A DNA stretch of 64,000 bases, from the NCBI GenBank assembly GCA_010206265.1, contig VIQV01000028.1, positions 1 to 64,000 on the forward strand. Reading direction: 5' to 3'. Below are positions 34,091 through 42,795 of this stretch, in pieces. The position numbers were made by a program, and so were the translations under genes. Positions within the stretch are counted from its first letter, which is position 1. The number at the start of each line of letters is the position of its first letter. The notes under the pieces were generated by a model. That model had not been told where the DNA came from. It did not search any database and saw nothing but the letters and a program-made list of their open reading frames with translations. This DNA comes from Lachnospiraceae bacterium MD329 (GTDB taxonomy: Bacteria > Bacillota > Clostridia > UBA1381).

Positions 34091-35374
34091 ATGACGTATA
34101 AGGAAATGAGCAGGGACGAACTTCTTAAAGAGCGTGAGGCAGTCAGCGCAAAGTATGACGAGCTAAAAGCAATGGGATTAAAGCTTGATATGTCAAGAGG
34201 TAAGCCGAATACGGAACAGCTTGATATTTCAATGGAAATGATTGATACGCTTTCAAGGTCACATAAGCTTGCAGGAGAGCAGGGTGTAGACTGCCGTAAT
34301 TACGGAGTTCTTGACGGTATTATAGAGGCAAAAAGACTGCTCAGCGCAATGATTGAATGTCCTGTTGACAATATCATTATTTACGGAAATTCAAGCCTGA
34401 ATGTAATGTATGATACTGTGGCGCGTTCAATGACGCACGGTGTTATGGGTTCAACACCTTGGGCTAAACTTGATAAGGTAAAGTTTTTGTGCCCTGTACC
34501 GGGTTATGACAGACATTTTGCAATAACGGAATTTTTCGGTATAGAGATGATAAATATACCTATGACATCTACGGGACCTGATATGGATATGGTTGAAGAT
34601 TTGGTGTCAAAGGATAAGGCGATAAAGGGAATATGGTGCGTACCGAAGTATTCAAACCCGTCGGGTATTACATATTCGGACGAAACTGTAAAACGTTTTG
34701 CAAATTTGAAACCTGCGGCTGAGGATTTCAGAATTTACTGGGATAATGCGTATTGTATACATCATTTGTATGAGGATAGACAGGACCACATACTTGAAAT
34801 TCTTGAAGAATGTGAAAAAGCAGGTAATCCCGATATGGTGTTTAAATTCTGTTCAACCTCAAAGGTAACATTTCCAGGTTCGGGAATTGCGGCAATTTCC
34901 GCGTCAAAGGCAAACCTTGAATTTATAAAAAAACAGATGAGTGTGCAGACAATTGGACACGATAAGCTGAATCAGCTGCGCCACGCAAGATTTTTCGGCG
35001 ATTTCAACGGAATGCTGGAGCATATGAAAAAGCATGCTGATATAATCAGACCAAAGTTTGAGGCAGTGCTTGATTCTCTGGATAATGAATTGGGCAGTCT
35101 TGACATAGCTGAATGGACGCGTCCGAACGGCGGATACTTCATTTCTCTTGATACGCTTGACGGCTGTGCAAAGAAGGTAGTCGGAATGTGTAAGGAGGCA
35201 GGTGTTGTTATGACTTCTGCCGGTGCAACATATCCGTACGGTAAAGACCCGCACGACAGCAATATTCGTATTGCGCCGACATATCCGACAACAGACGAAC
35301 TTAAACAGGCTTGTGAAATACTTGTAACTTGTGTTAAGCTTGCAAGTATTGATAAACTGATTGAAATGAAATAA
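34091..35374 (+). CDS. Aspartate aminotransferase, PF12897-type (subgroup Ic)
   Basis: The 427-residue PLP enzyme matches the Asp_aminotransf (PF12897) family, known from the Corynebacterium aspartate aminotransferase: LDMSRGKPNTEQLD, YGVLDGIIEAKRL, CVPKYSNPSGITY, and the PLP lysine Lys258 in CSTSKVTFPGSG. It moves the amino group between aspartate and 2-oxoglutarate. It is monocistronic: AGGGAGG precedes the ATG, and it has its own promoter and terminator. Confidence 0.88.
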   Translation: MTYKEMSRDELLKEREAVSAKYDELKAMGLKLDMSRGKPNTEQLDISMEMIDTLSRSHKLAGEQGVDCRNYGVLDGIIEAKRLLSAMIECPVDNIIIYGNSSLNVMYDTVARSMTHGVMGSTPWAKLDKVKFLCPVPGYDRHFAITEFFGIEMINIPMTSTGPDMDMVEDLVSKDKAIKGIWCVPKYSNPSGITYSDETVKRFANLKPAAEDFRIYWDNAYCIHHLYEDRQDHILEILEECEKAGNPDMVFKFCSTSKVTFPGSGIAAISASKANLEFIKKQMSVQTIGHDKLNQLRHARFFGDFNGMLEHMKKHADIIRPKFEAVLDSLDNELGSLDIAEWTRPNGGYFISLDTLDGCAKKVVGMCKEAGVVMTSAGATYPYGKDPHDSNIRIAPTYPTTDELKQACEILVTCVKLASIDKLIEMK

Positions 35375-35378
35375 GAAT

Positions 35379-35406
35379 AAAAAGAGGACAGGCTTGTCCT
35401 CTTTTT
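35379..35406 (+). terminator. Terminator after the aspartate aminotransferase gene
   Basis: AAAAAGAGGACA (35379-35390) pairs with TGTCCTCTTTTT (35395-35406), loop GGCT. Confidence 0.92.
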
Positions 35407-35425
35407 CTGACTGGGAGGGGAATAT

Positions 35426-36604
35426 ATGGGTGTACAAACTTTCGTAAAAAAATTGATACGCTGTATTTCCTGTGCCTTGAAATATACATTTGCGGTATGT
35501 ATTATGCCGTTTGTAAAAAATAGCCGCAGTTATAAAAATTTGTGGCTTATAGCGGAACGAGGTATTGACGCGCGTGACAATGCGTACTATCTTTTTAAAT
35601 ATATAACGAAAAATCAGCCTGAAATAAATATTGCATATGTGATAAGCCGTGACAGCGCGGACAGAGAGCGTGTACTTAGTATTGGACGTGTAATTGACTT
35701 CGGAAGTTTTAGGCATTTTATTTCATTAGCGGTATCCAAAGTTAAAATCAGTACGCATATAATGGGGTACACACCGTATATAGATTTTTTTGTGAGACTT
35801 GATAAGCTTGGTCTTGTGAGAGGCAAGAAGATTTTTTTACAGCACGGAATAATCAAGGATAATCTTACATATCTCTATAGCGGCAATGTACATACCGACC
35901 TTTTTGTATGCTCTGCAAAACCTGAATATGAGTATGTACGGGATAATTTTGGATATAAGAACGGAGTTGTTCAAATGCTCGGTTTATGCCGCTATGACGC
36001 TTTGCAGAAACCAACGCGCACAAATAAAGTGCTTGTAATGCCGACGTGGAGATATAGCCTGCAGGGAGTGGACAAAGAGCAGTTTATTCAAAGCGATTAT
36101 TTCCGAAAGTTTGATGAACTGCTGACAAGCAAAAGACTTTGCGAACTACTAAAAAAATACGACTGTGAACTGCTGTTTTATCCGCATATACAAATGCAAG
36201 GATTTATTGACTGCTTTTCGTCGTCTGAACGGGTTAAAATAATGAGTTTTAAGGACTGTACGGTACAGGAACTGCTTATTAATACAGATGTGCTTATAAC
36301 CGATTTTTCAAGCGTGTTTTTTGATTATGCTTATATGGAAAAGCCTGTGATATTTTATCAGTTTGATGAAACGGATTTCAGAAAACATCATTACAGCGAG
36401 GGTTATTTTGATTATAAGAGAGATGGTTTCGGTAAGGTGCTGTATGATTTGGAGCCGGTACTGGTTGAGTTAGATTCAATACTTGCAAGGGACGCAAAAG
36501 TAGAAACAGAATATTTAAAAAGGATAAACAGTTTTTTTACACTACGTGATAAAAATTGCTGCGAACGAAATTTTAATGCGATAAAGGAAATAGCAGAGAG
36601 ATGA
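35426..36604 (+). CDS. CDP-glycerol glycerophosphotransferase family protein
   Basis: The 392-residue protein belongs to the TagB/TagF-like family (PF04464): KIFLQHGIIKDNL, LVMPTWRYSL, LLFYPH and ITDFSSVFFDYAYMEKPVIF are the family's nucleotide- and acceptor-site segments. Such enzymes add glycerol- or ribitol-phosphate units to teichoic acids or capsule at the inner membrane face. No CDP-glycerol synthesis gene is nearby. It overlaps the next glycosyltransferase by four bases (ATGA), and the pair could decorate one surface polymer. Confidence 0.85.
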   Translation: MGVQTFVKKLIRCISCALKYTFAVCIMPFVKNSRSYKNLWLIAERGIDARDNAYYLFKYITKNQPEINIAYVISRDSADRERVLSIGRVIDFGSFRHFISLAVSKVKISTHIMGYTPYIDFFVRLDKLGLVRGKKIFLQHGIIKDNLTYLYSGNVHTDLFVCSAKPEYEYVRDNFGYKNGVVQMLGLCRYDALQKPTRTNKVLVMPTWRYSLQGVDKEQFIQSDYFRKFDELLTSKRLCELLKKYDCELLFYPHIQMQGFIDCFSSSERVKIMSFKDCTVQELLINTDVLITDFSSVFFDYAYMEKPVIFYQFDETDFRKHHYSEGYFDYKRDGFGKVLYDLEPVLVELDSILARDAKVETEYLKRINSFFTLRDKNCCERNFNAIKEIAER

Positions 36605-37605
36605 AAAAAGTAAGTATAATTATTCCTGTCTATAATATGGAGAACTGCGTTTCTGAGGGCGTGGGCTGTATAACGTGTCAAACGTATGAGAATATGGAAA
36701 TCATAATTATAGACGACGGTTCAAAAGACGGTACATACCTGAAATGCCTTGCGGAGGCTGATAAAGACAGGCGAATTGCGGTATTCAGTAAAAATAATGA
36801 AGGCCCTGCAGCGGCGCGTAATCTGGCTTTAAGAAAAGCAACGGGCGAGTATGTCTATTTTTTTGATATGGATGACTATATTGAGCCTAATGCGATAGAA
36901 AGGCTTGTTGGGGCGATAGAGAGCAGTGAGAGCGACCTTGCAGTGTGCAGTTTTTCTATGTATGACGGAAAAAGAATAATACGTACAATAAAAAAGATTA
37001 ACGCGGTTTATGACGCGTCATCAGCTCGTCAAAACTATGCCGAACATCTTTCAATGTACGGGGAAAAGGGTATACAGGGAGCTCCGTGGTATAAGCTTTA
37101 TAAAATGGACATTATACGTGAGAATAAAATTGAGTTTCCACCACTCAGAAAAAGCGAGGACGACGTATTTATAACCCGTTATGTAAATTGTATAGAACGG
37201 TTTTGTATTATAAGCGACGTGCTGTGCCGCTATACGGTCAACAGTTATAAAAGATTCTGGGAAAAGTATCCGTTTGATATTTTTGAAACTGCGCGTAAAT
37301 CTACGATGTATGTGTATGAAGTCGCAGGTAAATGGAACAGTGCGGATATTCCCGCTCGAAACGGTATTTTTAATGAGTATTTCCGTAAGACGTTCGGCAG
37401 TCTGTGTTTTCTTTTTAATCCTAAACTGGGGCTGACATCAAAACAGAGGATTGCAAGAATAAAAGAAATATCAGATATATTTATATCGGATATACCGCAG
37501 GATTTTTATGTCGGACATAAGGTGTTCGATTGTATGAAAAAGCAGAAATATAAAACAATCTATGTAAGGATTTTACTGCATATCATACGTCATTATTTTG
37601 ATTAA
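36601..37605 (+). CDS. Family 2 glycosyltransferase
   Basis: The 334-residue GT-A enzyme shows the opening VSIIIPVYNMENCV, DDGSKDGT, GPAAARNLAL and the metal-binding DMDDYI (DxD). It ends in a long region without clear membrane helices. It should transfer a sugar from a nucleotide donor to a surface glycan precursor. The coupled CDP-glycerol transferase gene upstream makes teichoic-acid-like or capsular polymer assembly likely. Donor and acceptor cannot be told. Confidence 0.9.
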   Translation: MKKVSIIIPVYNMENCVSEGVGCITCQTYENMEIIIIDDGSKDGTYLKCLAEADKDRRIAVFSKNNEGPAAARNLALRKATGEYVYFFDMDDYIEPNAIERLVGAIESSESDLAVCSFSMYDGKRIIRTIKKINAVYDASSARQNYAEHLSMYGEKGIQGAPWYKLYKMDIIRENKIEFPPLRKSEDDVFITRYVNCIERFCIISDVLCRYTVNSYKRFWEKYPFDIFETARKSTMYVYEVAGKWNSADIPARNGIFNEYFRKTFGSLCFLFNPKLGLTSKQRIARIKEISDIFISDIPQDFYVGHKVFDCMKKQKYKTIYVRILLHIIRHYFD

Positions 37606-37606
37606 A

Positions 37607-37633
37607 AAAGACAGTGCCAAAGGCACTGTCTTT
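37607..37633. terminator. Convergent terminator between the glycosyltransferase and carB
   Basis: AAAGACAGTGCC (37607-37618) pairs with GGCACTGTCTTT (37622-37633), loop AAA, flanked by A and T runs for both directions. Confidence 0.9.
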
Positions 37634-37639
37634 GTAATT

Positions 37640-40600
37640 TTACTGTATTTCAGAAAGTGAAATTATATCAACATTATCAGGTGTATACTGATGTTCCATA
37701 ACATCTACAAGAGCTGTTACAGTATCAAGACTTGTCATAATTGACACGGAACATTCAATTGCGGTACGGCGTATTTTAAAACCGTCAGAATGAATGTCAT
37801 TACCTTTCTTCGGAATATCAATAATCAAATCAATCATACCGCTGCGTATAACATCAAGAACATTCGGTACGCCTTCGGAAATCTTTTTTGCAACCTGTAC
37901 AGGTATATTGTTTTCCTGAAGCATAGCCGCCGTGCCTGATGTGGCAATAAAGCTGCAGCCAAGCGCGCTGAAACGCTTTGCAAGCGGCAGGAAGTTTTCC
38001 TTGTCAAGGTCGCGCACCGTAACGAGGATAGTTGAGCCTGCCTTCGGAATAGTGGTAGACGCGGCTGTAAAGCCTTTATACATTGCCTCGTGGAAGTTGT
38101 GACCAACTCCGAGAACTTCACCTGTTGAACGCATTTCAGGACCAAGACTGACTTCAACCTGCGGTAATTTTTCTGTGGAGAATACGGGGACTTTGATTGC
38201 TACAGTGTTTGTCTGCGGTGCAATGCCTGTCGAATAGCCCATTTCCTTTAAGGTTTTACCAAGCATAATGTTTGTCGCAATATCAATTACAGGTACGTTT
38301 GTAACCTTTGTGATATAAGGAACAGTACGACTTGAACGCGGATTAACCTCAATAATATACAGCTCGTCGCGGAACTCGATAAACTGAATGTTAATCATAC
38401 CGATAACCTTTAATTCAAGCGCAATGCGGTAGGTAACATCAACAATTTTATCAATAATATTCTGTGAAACATTCTGCGGAGGATAAATTGAAATGGAGTC
38501 GCCGCTGTGTACGCCTGCTCTTTCAAGATGTTCCATAATACCGGGGATAAGAACATCAGTGCCGTCACAAATCGCGTCAACCTCCAGTTCGCGTCCGCCG
38601 AGATAACGGTCGATAAGCACCGGATTTTTAGTATCCTTTATAAATGCGTCGGTAAGGTAACGTACAAGGTCGATTTCATTACGCGTGATTTCCATACCCT
38701 GACCGCCAAGGACGTATGAAGGACGTACCAAAAGAGGATATTCAAGCTTATTTGCCTCTTCAACGCCTTCTTTAACACTCCATACAGCCTTACCTTTGGG
38801 ACGTTTAATATCAAGCTTTTCAAGCATTTCATCAAACTTTTCTCTGTCCTCTGCCTCATCGATTTGCTTAGGCTGAGTGCCGAGAACAGGAACGTTCATT
38901 TCATCAAGGAAGTTTGCAAGTTTGATAGCAGTCTGACCGCCGAACTGCAAAATAACTCCGTCAGGTTTTTCAAGAAGTATAATGTTATAAACATCTTCTT
39001 CCGTAAGAGGTTCAAAGTACAGCTTGTCAGAGGTATCAAAGTCGGTGGAAACCGTTTCAGGGTTATTGTTTATGATAATCGTTTCAACGCCTGCTTTTTC
39101 AAGTGATAGCACACTGTGAACGGAGCAGTAGTCAAACTCAATGCCCTGACCTATTCTTATAGGACCTGAACCGATAACAATTACCTTCTTTTTATCAGAA
39201 GGGAAGGATTCTGTGGTGTCGTCGTAGGTTGAATAGTAATACGGAGAAACTGCCTCAAACTCGCCTGCGCAGGTATCAACCATTTTGTAAACGGGCGTAA
39301 TACCGAGAGTTTTACGCAGCTCAAAAATTTCGTCTGCCTTGCAGCCGATAAGCTCTGAGATACCCTTGTCCGAAAATCCCATTTTCTTATATTTTTTCAA
39401 TATGTCATAGTTGAGGTCGGACAGCTTAAACTGCTTTAATTCTTCTTCCGCGTCAACAATATTCTTGATTTTCTTAAGGAAGAACGGGTCCATACCTGTG
39501 ATTTCCGCAAGCTTGTCCATATTATAATTACGTCTTATAAGCTCAGCCAAATCAAACAGTCTTTCATCATCAGGCACGATAACGCGCTGTTTTAACTCAA
39601 CTGTGGTACGCTGTTTTGAGGACTGTCTTTCAAGAGTGTATTGCTTTATTTCAAGCGAGCGTATACCTTTTAGCAGTGATGATTCAAGTGTGTTGCCGAT
39701 AGCCATAACTTCACCTGTAGCCATCATTTTAGTACCAAGGTTACGTTTTGCGCCGAAGAATTTATCAAACGGCCATTTTGGAATTTTTGTTACAACGTAG
39801 TCGATTGCAGGCTCAAAGCAGGCAAAAGTCTGACCTGTAACGGCATTTTTAATTTCGTCAAGAGTGTAGCCGAGCGCAATTTTTGCGGCGATTTTAGCAA
39901 TCGGATAACCTGTAGCTTTTGACGCAAGCGCAGATGAACGGCTCACGCGCGGATTGATTTCGATAACCGCGTAATTAAAGCTTTCGGGGTCAAGCGCAAA
40001 CTGTACGTTACAGCCGCCCTTAATTTCAATTGAGTTGATAATATCAATTGCCGCCTTACGTAGCATTTGATATTCCTTATCAGCAAGTGTAAGTGCAGGA
40101 GCTACAACAATTGAGTCGCCTGTGTGTACGCCGACAGGGTCGATATTTTCCATTGAACATACAGTGATACAGTTACCAGCTCCGTCACGCATAACTTCAA
40201 ATTCAATTTCTTTCCAGCCTTTAATACTCTTTTCCAAAAGTACCTGACCCACTCGCGACAGGTGAAGTCCTTGTGAAAGGATCGTTTCAAGCTGTTCAGG
40301 ATTTTCTGCTATGCCGCCGCCTGTGCCGCCGAGAGTATACGCAGGGCGTACAATAACAGGATATCCAATCTGTTTTGCAAATGCAAGTCCCGATTCCAAA
40401 TCGGTAACAATTTCAGACGGTGCAATAGGCTGATTGGTGCGTTCCATAAGACGCTTAAAACTGTCACGGTCTTCTCCTTCTTTAATAGAAGCGATAGAAG
40501 TACCAATAACCTTCATATTATATTTATCGAATATTCCCTTGTCGTAAAGCTCGCAGGCGAGGTTAAGACCTGTCTGACCGCCCATACCTGCAATAATTGA

Positions 40601-40852
40601 ATCTGGACGTTCTTTTTTGATTATTTTTTCAATGTATTCAGCGGTAAGCGGCTCTATGTATGTATGAGTAGCCATACCGCGGTCAGTCATTATAGTAGCG
40701 GGGTTTGAGTTAACAAGAACAACCTCAATACCTTCGTCTTTAATGGCCTGACACGCCTGTGTGCCCGAATAGTCAAATTCGGCGGCCTGTCCTATAACGA
40801 TAGGACCTGAACCTATTACAAGAACTTTTTTTATACTATTATCTAAAGGCAT
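37640..40852 (-). CDS. carB: Carbamoyl-phosphate synthase, large subunit
   Basis: The 1070-residue subunit makes carbamoyl phosphate from bicarbonate, ammonia and two ATP. It has two homologous ATP-grasp halves (each with GSGPI(V/R)IGQ, near residues 13 and 560) and a C-terminal MGS-like allosteric domain (about 930-1065), where UMP or ornithine binds in relatives. It follows carA with one base between and is the end of a leftward operon. Confidence 0.97.
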   Translation of the reverse strand: MPLDNSIKKVLVIGSGPIVIGQAAEFDYSGTQACQAIKDEGIEVVLVNSNPATIMTDRGMATHTYIEPLTAEYIEKIIKKERPDSIIAGMGGQTGLNLACELYDKGIFDKYNMKVIGTSIASIKEGEDRDSFKRLMERTNQPIAPSEIVTDLESGLAFAKQIGYPVIVRPAYTLGGTGGGIAENPEQLETILSQGLHLSRVGQVLLEKSIKGWKEIEFEVMRDGAGNCITVCSMENIDPVGVHTGDSIVVAPALTLADKEYQMLRKAAIDIINSIEIKGGCNVQFALDPESFNYAVIEINPRVSRSSALASKATGYPIAKIAAKIALGYTLDEIKNAVTGQTFACFEPAIDYVVTKIPKWPFDKFFGAKRNLGTKMMATGEVMAIGNTLESSLLKGIRSLEIKQYTLERQSSKQRTTVELKQRVIVPDDERLFDLAELIRRNYNMDKLAEITGMDPFFLKKIKNIVDAEEELKQFKLSDLNYDILKKYKKMGFSDKGISELIGCKADEIFELRKTLGITPVYKMVDTCAGEFEAVSPYYYSTYDDTTESFPSDKKKVIVIGSGPIRIGQGIEFDYCSVHSVLSLEKAGVETIIINNNPETVSTDFDTSDKLYFEPLTEEDVYNIILLEKPDGVILQFGGQTAIKLANFLDEMNVPVLGTQPKQIDEAEDREKFDEMLEKLDIKRPKGKAVWSVKEGVEEANKLEYPLLVRPSYVLGGQGMEITRNEIDLVRYLTDAFIKDTKNPVLIDRYLGGRELEVDAICDGTDVLIPGIMEHLERAGVHSGDSISIYPPQNVSQNIIDKIVDVTYRIALELKVIGMINIQFIEFRDELYIIEVNPRSSRTVPYITKVTNVPVIDIATNIMLGKTLKEMGYSTGIAPQTNTVAIKVPVFSTEKLPQVEVSLGPEMRSTGEVLGVGHNFHEAMYKGFTAASTTIPKAGSTILVTVRDLDKENFLPLAKRFSALGCSFIATSGTAAMLQENNIPVQVAKKISEGVPNVLDVIRSGMIDLIIDIPKKGNDIHSDGFKIRRTAIECSVSIMTSLDTVTALVDVMEHQYTPDNVDIISLSEIQ

Positions 40853-40853
40853 A

Positions 40854-41906
40854 TTATTTTACCTCCTTTAAAAATCTGTCGAACAGCCAGCCTGTGTCAA
40901 GTGGTCCCGGAGCTGCTTCGGGGTGGAACTGAACACTCTGAATTGGCAGTGATTTGTGACGGATACCTTCGCAGGTACCGTCGTTTACATTTATAAAGGT
41001 TTCCTCAACTTCATCAGTATAGTCGGAAACAACATAGTTGTGGTTTTGGCTTGTAATAAATACATTGCCTGTTTTAAGGTCTTTTACGGGGTGGTTTCCG
41101 CCGTGATGACCGAATTTAAGCTTTTTGGTTTTACAGCCGAGAGCAAGACCTATAATCTGATGTCCCATACATATACCGCAAATCGGGAATTTACCGATAA
41201 GAGCTTTTACAGTATCTACCGTGCCCGGGGCGTCAAGAGGGTCGCCGGGACCGTTTGAAAGAAATACAAGATCGGGATTTACCGCCGCTATTTTATCGGC
41301 AGGAGTATCGGCAGGGAATATCGTTACTTTGCAGTCGCGTTTTATAAGGTCACGGACAATGCCCTGCTTTGCACCCAAATCAATAAATGCAACGTGCGTT
41401 CTGCCGGTTTCGTTCTCCACATATATTTCGTCGGCTGTGGTATTCATTATAACTGAGCTGTTGTCAAGCGACGCCATAAGGATTTTAACGTCCTCTTCGC
41501 TCGGCTCGCCCTTCATAATAACGCCCTTCATTGTACCTGTTTCTCTGATAACGCGTGTAAGAGCGCGCGTATCAATGCCTTCAAGACCGACAACTCCTTC
41601 TTCCTTCAGAAAGTCGTCAAGATTCATTTCGTTTCTGAAGTTTGACGGAAAGTCGCACTTTTCTCTTACGACAAATGCTTTAAGGTTGGTGTGTTTTGCC
41701 TCCATATCCTCAAGATTGATACCGTAGTTACCGATAAGAGGGAAGGTCATAGTTACGATTTGTCCCGCAAAAGACGGGTCGGTAAGGGTTTCCTGATAAC
41801 CCGTCATACCGGTTGTAAAAACGACTTCTCCTACGATGTTTTTTTCGGCGCCGAAAAGTGTTCCTGAAAAACGCATACCGTTTTCCAAAATAAGCTGTGC
41901 TTTCAT
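40854..41906 (-). CDS. carA: Carbamoyl-phosphate synthase, small subunit (glutaminase)
   Basis: The 350-residue subunit hydrolyses glutamine and channels ammonia to CarB. The N-terminal CPSase domain (1-130) is followed by a class I amidotransferase domain with nucleophile Cys246 (ICGICMGHQ) and a C-terminal FHPE motif. I start at the ATG at 41906 with AAAGGAGAAA upstream; a longer frame to 41945 would run into the terminator hairpin. A leader peptide gene and a T9 terminator lie between its promoter and start. Confidence 0.97.
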   Translation of the reverse strand: MKAQLILENGMRFSGTLFGAEKNIVGEVVFTTGMTGYQETLTDPSFAGQIVTMTFPLIGNYGINLEDMEAKHTNLKAFVVREKCDFPSNFRNEMNLDDFLKEEGVVGLEGIDTRALTRVIRETGTMKGVIMKGEPSEEDVKILMASLDNSSVIMNTTADEIYVENETGRTHVAFIDLGAKQGIVRDLIKRDCKVTIFPADTPADKIAAVNPDLVFLSNGPGDPLDAPGTVDTVKALIGKFPICGICMGHQIIGLALGCKTKKLKFGHHGGNHPVKDLKTGNVFITSQNHNYVVSDYTDEVEETFINVNDGTCEGIRHKSLPIQSVQFHPEAAPGPLDTGWLFDRFLKEVK

Positions 41907-41931
41907 AAATATTTCTCCTTTCGCAAATTCC

Positions 41932-41962
41932 AAAAAAAAAGACAATGAACAAATACATTGTC
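41932..41962 (-). terminator. Attenuator-type terminator upstream of carA
   Basis: Minus strand: GACAATG (41956-41962), loop TATTTGTT, CATTGTC (41941-41947), then nine T residues (41932-41940). The stem is short (7 bp) but the T tract is perfect. Its 5' arm overlaps the leader stop codon, so a ribosome there would block the hairpin. Confidence 0.8.
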
Positions 41963-42053
41963 AATTGATTTTTAAAAATGAAAATAGAAATAAAGGGGAA
42001 ACGAGATACCCTTTAAGAGCATATATTAAGCTGTGACCGTGATGAAGATACAT
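41961..42053 (-). CDS. Leader peptide upstream of carAB (putative)
   Basis: A 30-codon frame starts at ATG 42053, eight or nine bases after AAAGGAGAGA, and ends with TGA at 41961-41963. The peptide begins MYLHHGHSLIYALKG and ends SPLFLFSFLKIN. Codons 20-27 are U-rich (CCT TTA TTT CTA TTT TCA). It contains no arginine codon, so arginine-specific stalling is unlikely. A possible pause hairpin, AAAGGG with CCCTTT (42009-42014 with 41992-41997), precedes the U-rich run. The layout matches UTP-sensing leaders of enterobacterial pyrBI. It is too short to judge by coding statistics. Confidence 0.6.
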   Translation of the reverse strand: MYLHHGHSLIYALKGYLVSPLFLFSFLKIN

Positions 42054-42084
42054 AAGTGTTTCTCTCCTTTTATTCATTTATAAT

Positions 42085-42113
42085 ATTGTACCACTATACG
42101 GACAATTTGTCAA
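42085..42113 (-). promoter_or_regulatory. carAB promoter
   Basis: Minus strand: TTGACA (42108-42113), 17 bases, TACAAT (42085-42090). It lies about 32 bases upstream of the leader peptide ATG and 180 upstream of carA. Confidence 0.85.
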
Positions 42114-42223
42114 TATCCTGTATAGAATTTGTAATGATATGTCGAGGTTTGTTAAAAGTTTCTAAAACATATATCTATTGAGCGTTTAACTTTCGGCTTG
42201 TTTGCTGAAATAATAAAAATCTA

Positions 42224-42253
42224 TTGACAATATACGCTTTAGGGGAGTATAAT
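42224..42253 (+). promoter_or_regulatory. glnK-amtB promoter
   Basis: TTGACA (42224-42229), 18 bases, TATAAT (42248-42253). Confidence 0.8.
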
Positions 42254-42278
42254 GCAGATAAAGTAAATAACCGAACAC

Positions 42279-42321
42279 AAAGGCGTGTTTGCGCAGAGGA
42301 ATCTGCGCAGACGCGTTTTTT
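42279..42321 (+). terminator. First leader hairpin of glnK (terminator-like)
   Basis: The inner stem GCGCAGA/TCTGCGC with loop GGAA (42291-42308) continues outward through GGCGTGTTT with AGACGCG, using several G-U pairs, and is followed by six T residues. It starts only about 20 bases after the expected transcript start. Confidence 0.75.
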
Positions 42322-42358
42322 AGATTTTCGGCAGGAACTACTTAATAATATTAAGCAC

Positions 42359-42399
42359 AAGGACGTGTTTTCCGTATGAACGGCAGACGCGTCTTTTTT
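42359..42399 (+). terminator. Second leader hairpin of glnK (terminator-like)
   Basis: The inner stem CCGT/ACGG with loop ATGA and the outer stem AAGGACGTGTTT with AGACGCGTCTT are followed by a T run. The outer stem repeats that of the first hairpin, about 80 bases upstream, with the common sequence CACAA(A)GGnCGTGTTT. Confidence 0.75.
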
Positions 42400-42424
42400 G
42401 TTTAAAAGAAAGGGGAAATTTGTT

Positions 42425-42775
42425 ATGGCAGAAATGACAAAAATCGAAATTATTACCAGACAGAGCAAGCTGGAGGAACTTAAGGCGGCTCTTAATGAAA
42501 TCGGCATTAACGGTATGACAGTGACGAATGTTCTGGGCTACGGAGCGCAGAAGGGGCAGAAACATCAGTACAGGGGAGTCGAGTATAATGTTGACCTTGT
42601 ACCGAAAGTAAAGGTTGAAATGGTTGTATGTACCGTGCCTGTGGACGATGTTGTAAATACGGCAGTGTCGGTACTGCGTACGGGAGAAATTGGTGACGGA
42701 AAAATCTTTGTTTCGCCTGTAACGAGAGTTATTAAGGTGAGAACGGGAGAGGAAGACAGAGAGGCATTATTGTAA
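42425..42775 (+). CDS. glnK: PII nitrogen regulatory protein
   Basis: The 116-residue trimeric PII protein binds ATP/ADP and 2-oxoglutarate and gates the ammonium channel encoded next. Its T-loop GQKHQYRGVEYNVDLVPK carries a Tyr (Tyr54) at the position uridylylated in proteobacteria, and TGEIGDGKIFV forms the nucleotide site. The ATG at 42425 has AAAGGGGAAA upstream. It lies 20 bases before amtB. A leader with two terminator-like hairpins precedes it, so attenuation is likely. Confidence 0.96.
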   Translation: MAEMTKIEIITRQSKLEELKAALNEIGINGMTVTNVLGYGAQKGQKHQYRGVEYNVDLVPKVKVEMVVCTVPVDDVVNTAVSVLRTGEIGDGKIFVSPVTRVIKVRTGEEDREALL

Positions 42776-42795
42776 CTTGGGAGGATTGATGAATT

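Noticed and set aside
34904-35716. A 270-codon minus-strand frame across the aspartate aminotransferase end.
   Set aside because: It crosses a strong terminator and two clear genes on the other strand; it is a composition artefact.
41960-42080. A PyrR-binding antiterminator in the carA leader.
   Set aside because: No sequence close to the PyrR anti-antiterminator loop is seen, and the leader has only one T-tract hairpin.
42224-42425. Glutamine (glnA) riboswitch or ANTAR hexaloop pair before glnK.
   Set aside because: The conserved core of the glnA RNA is not visible, and the loops are tetraloops rather than hexaloops; I report only the tandem hairpins.
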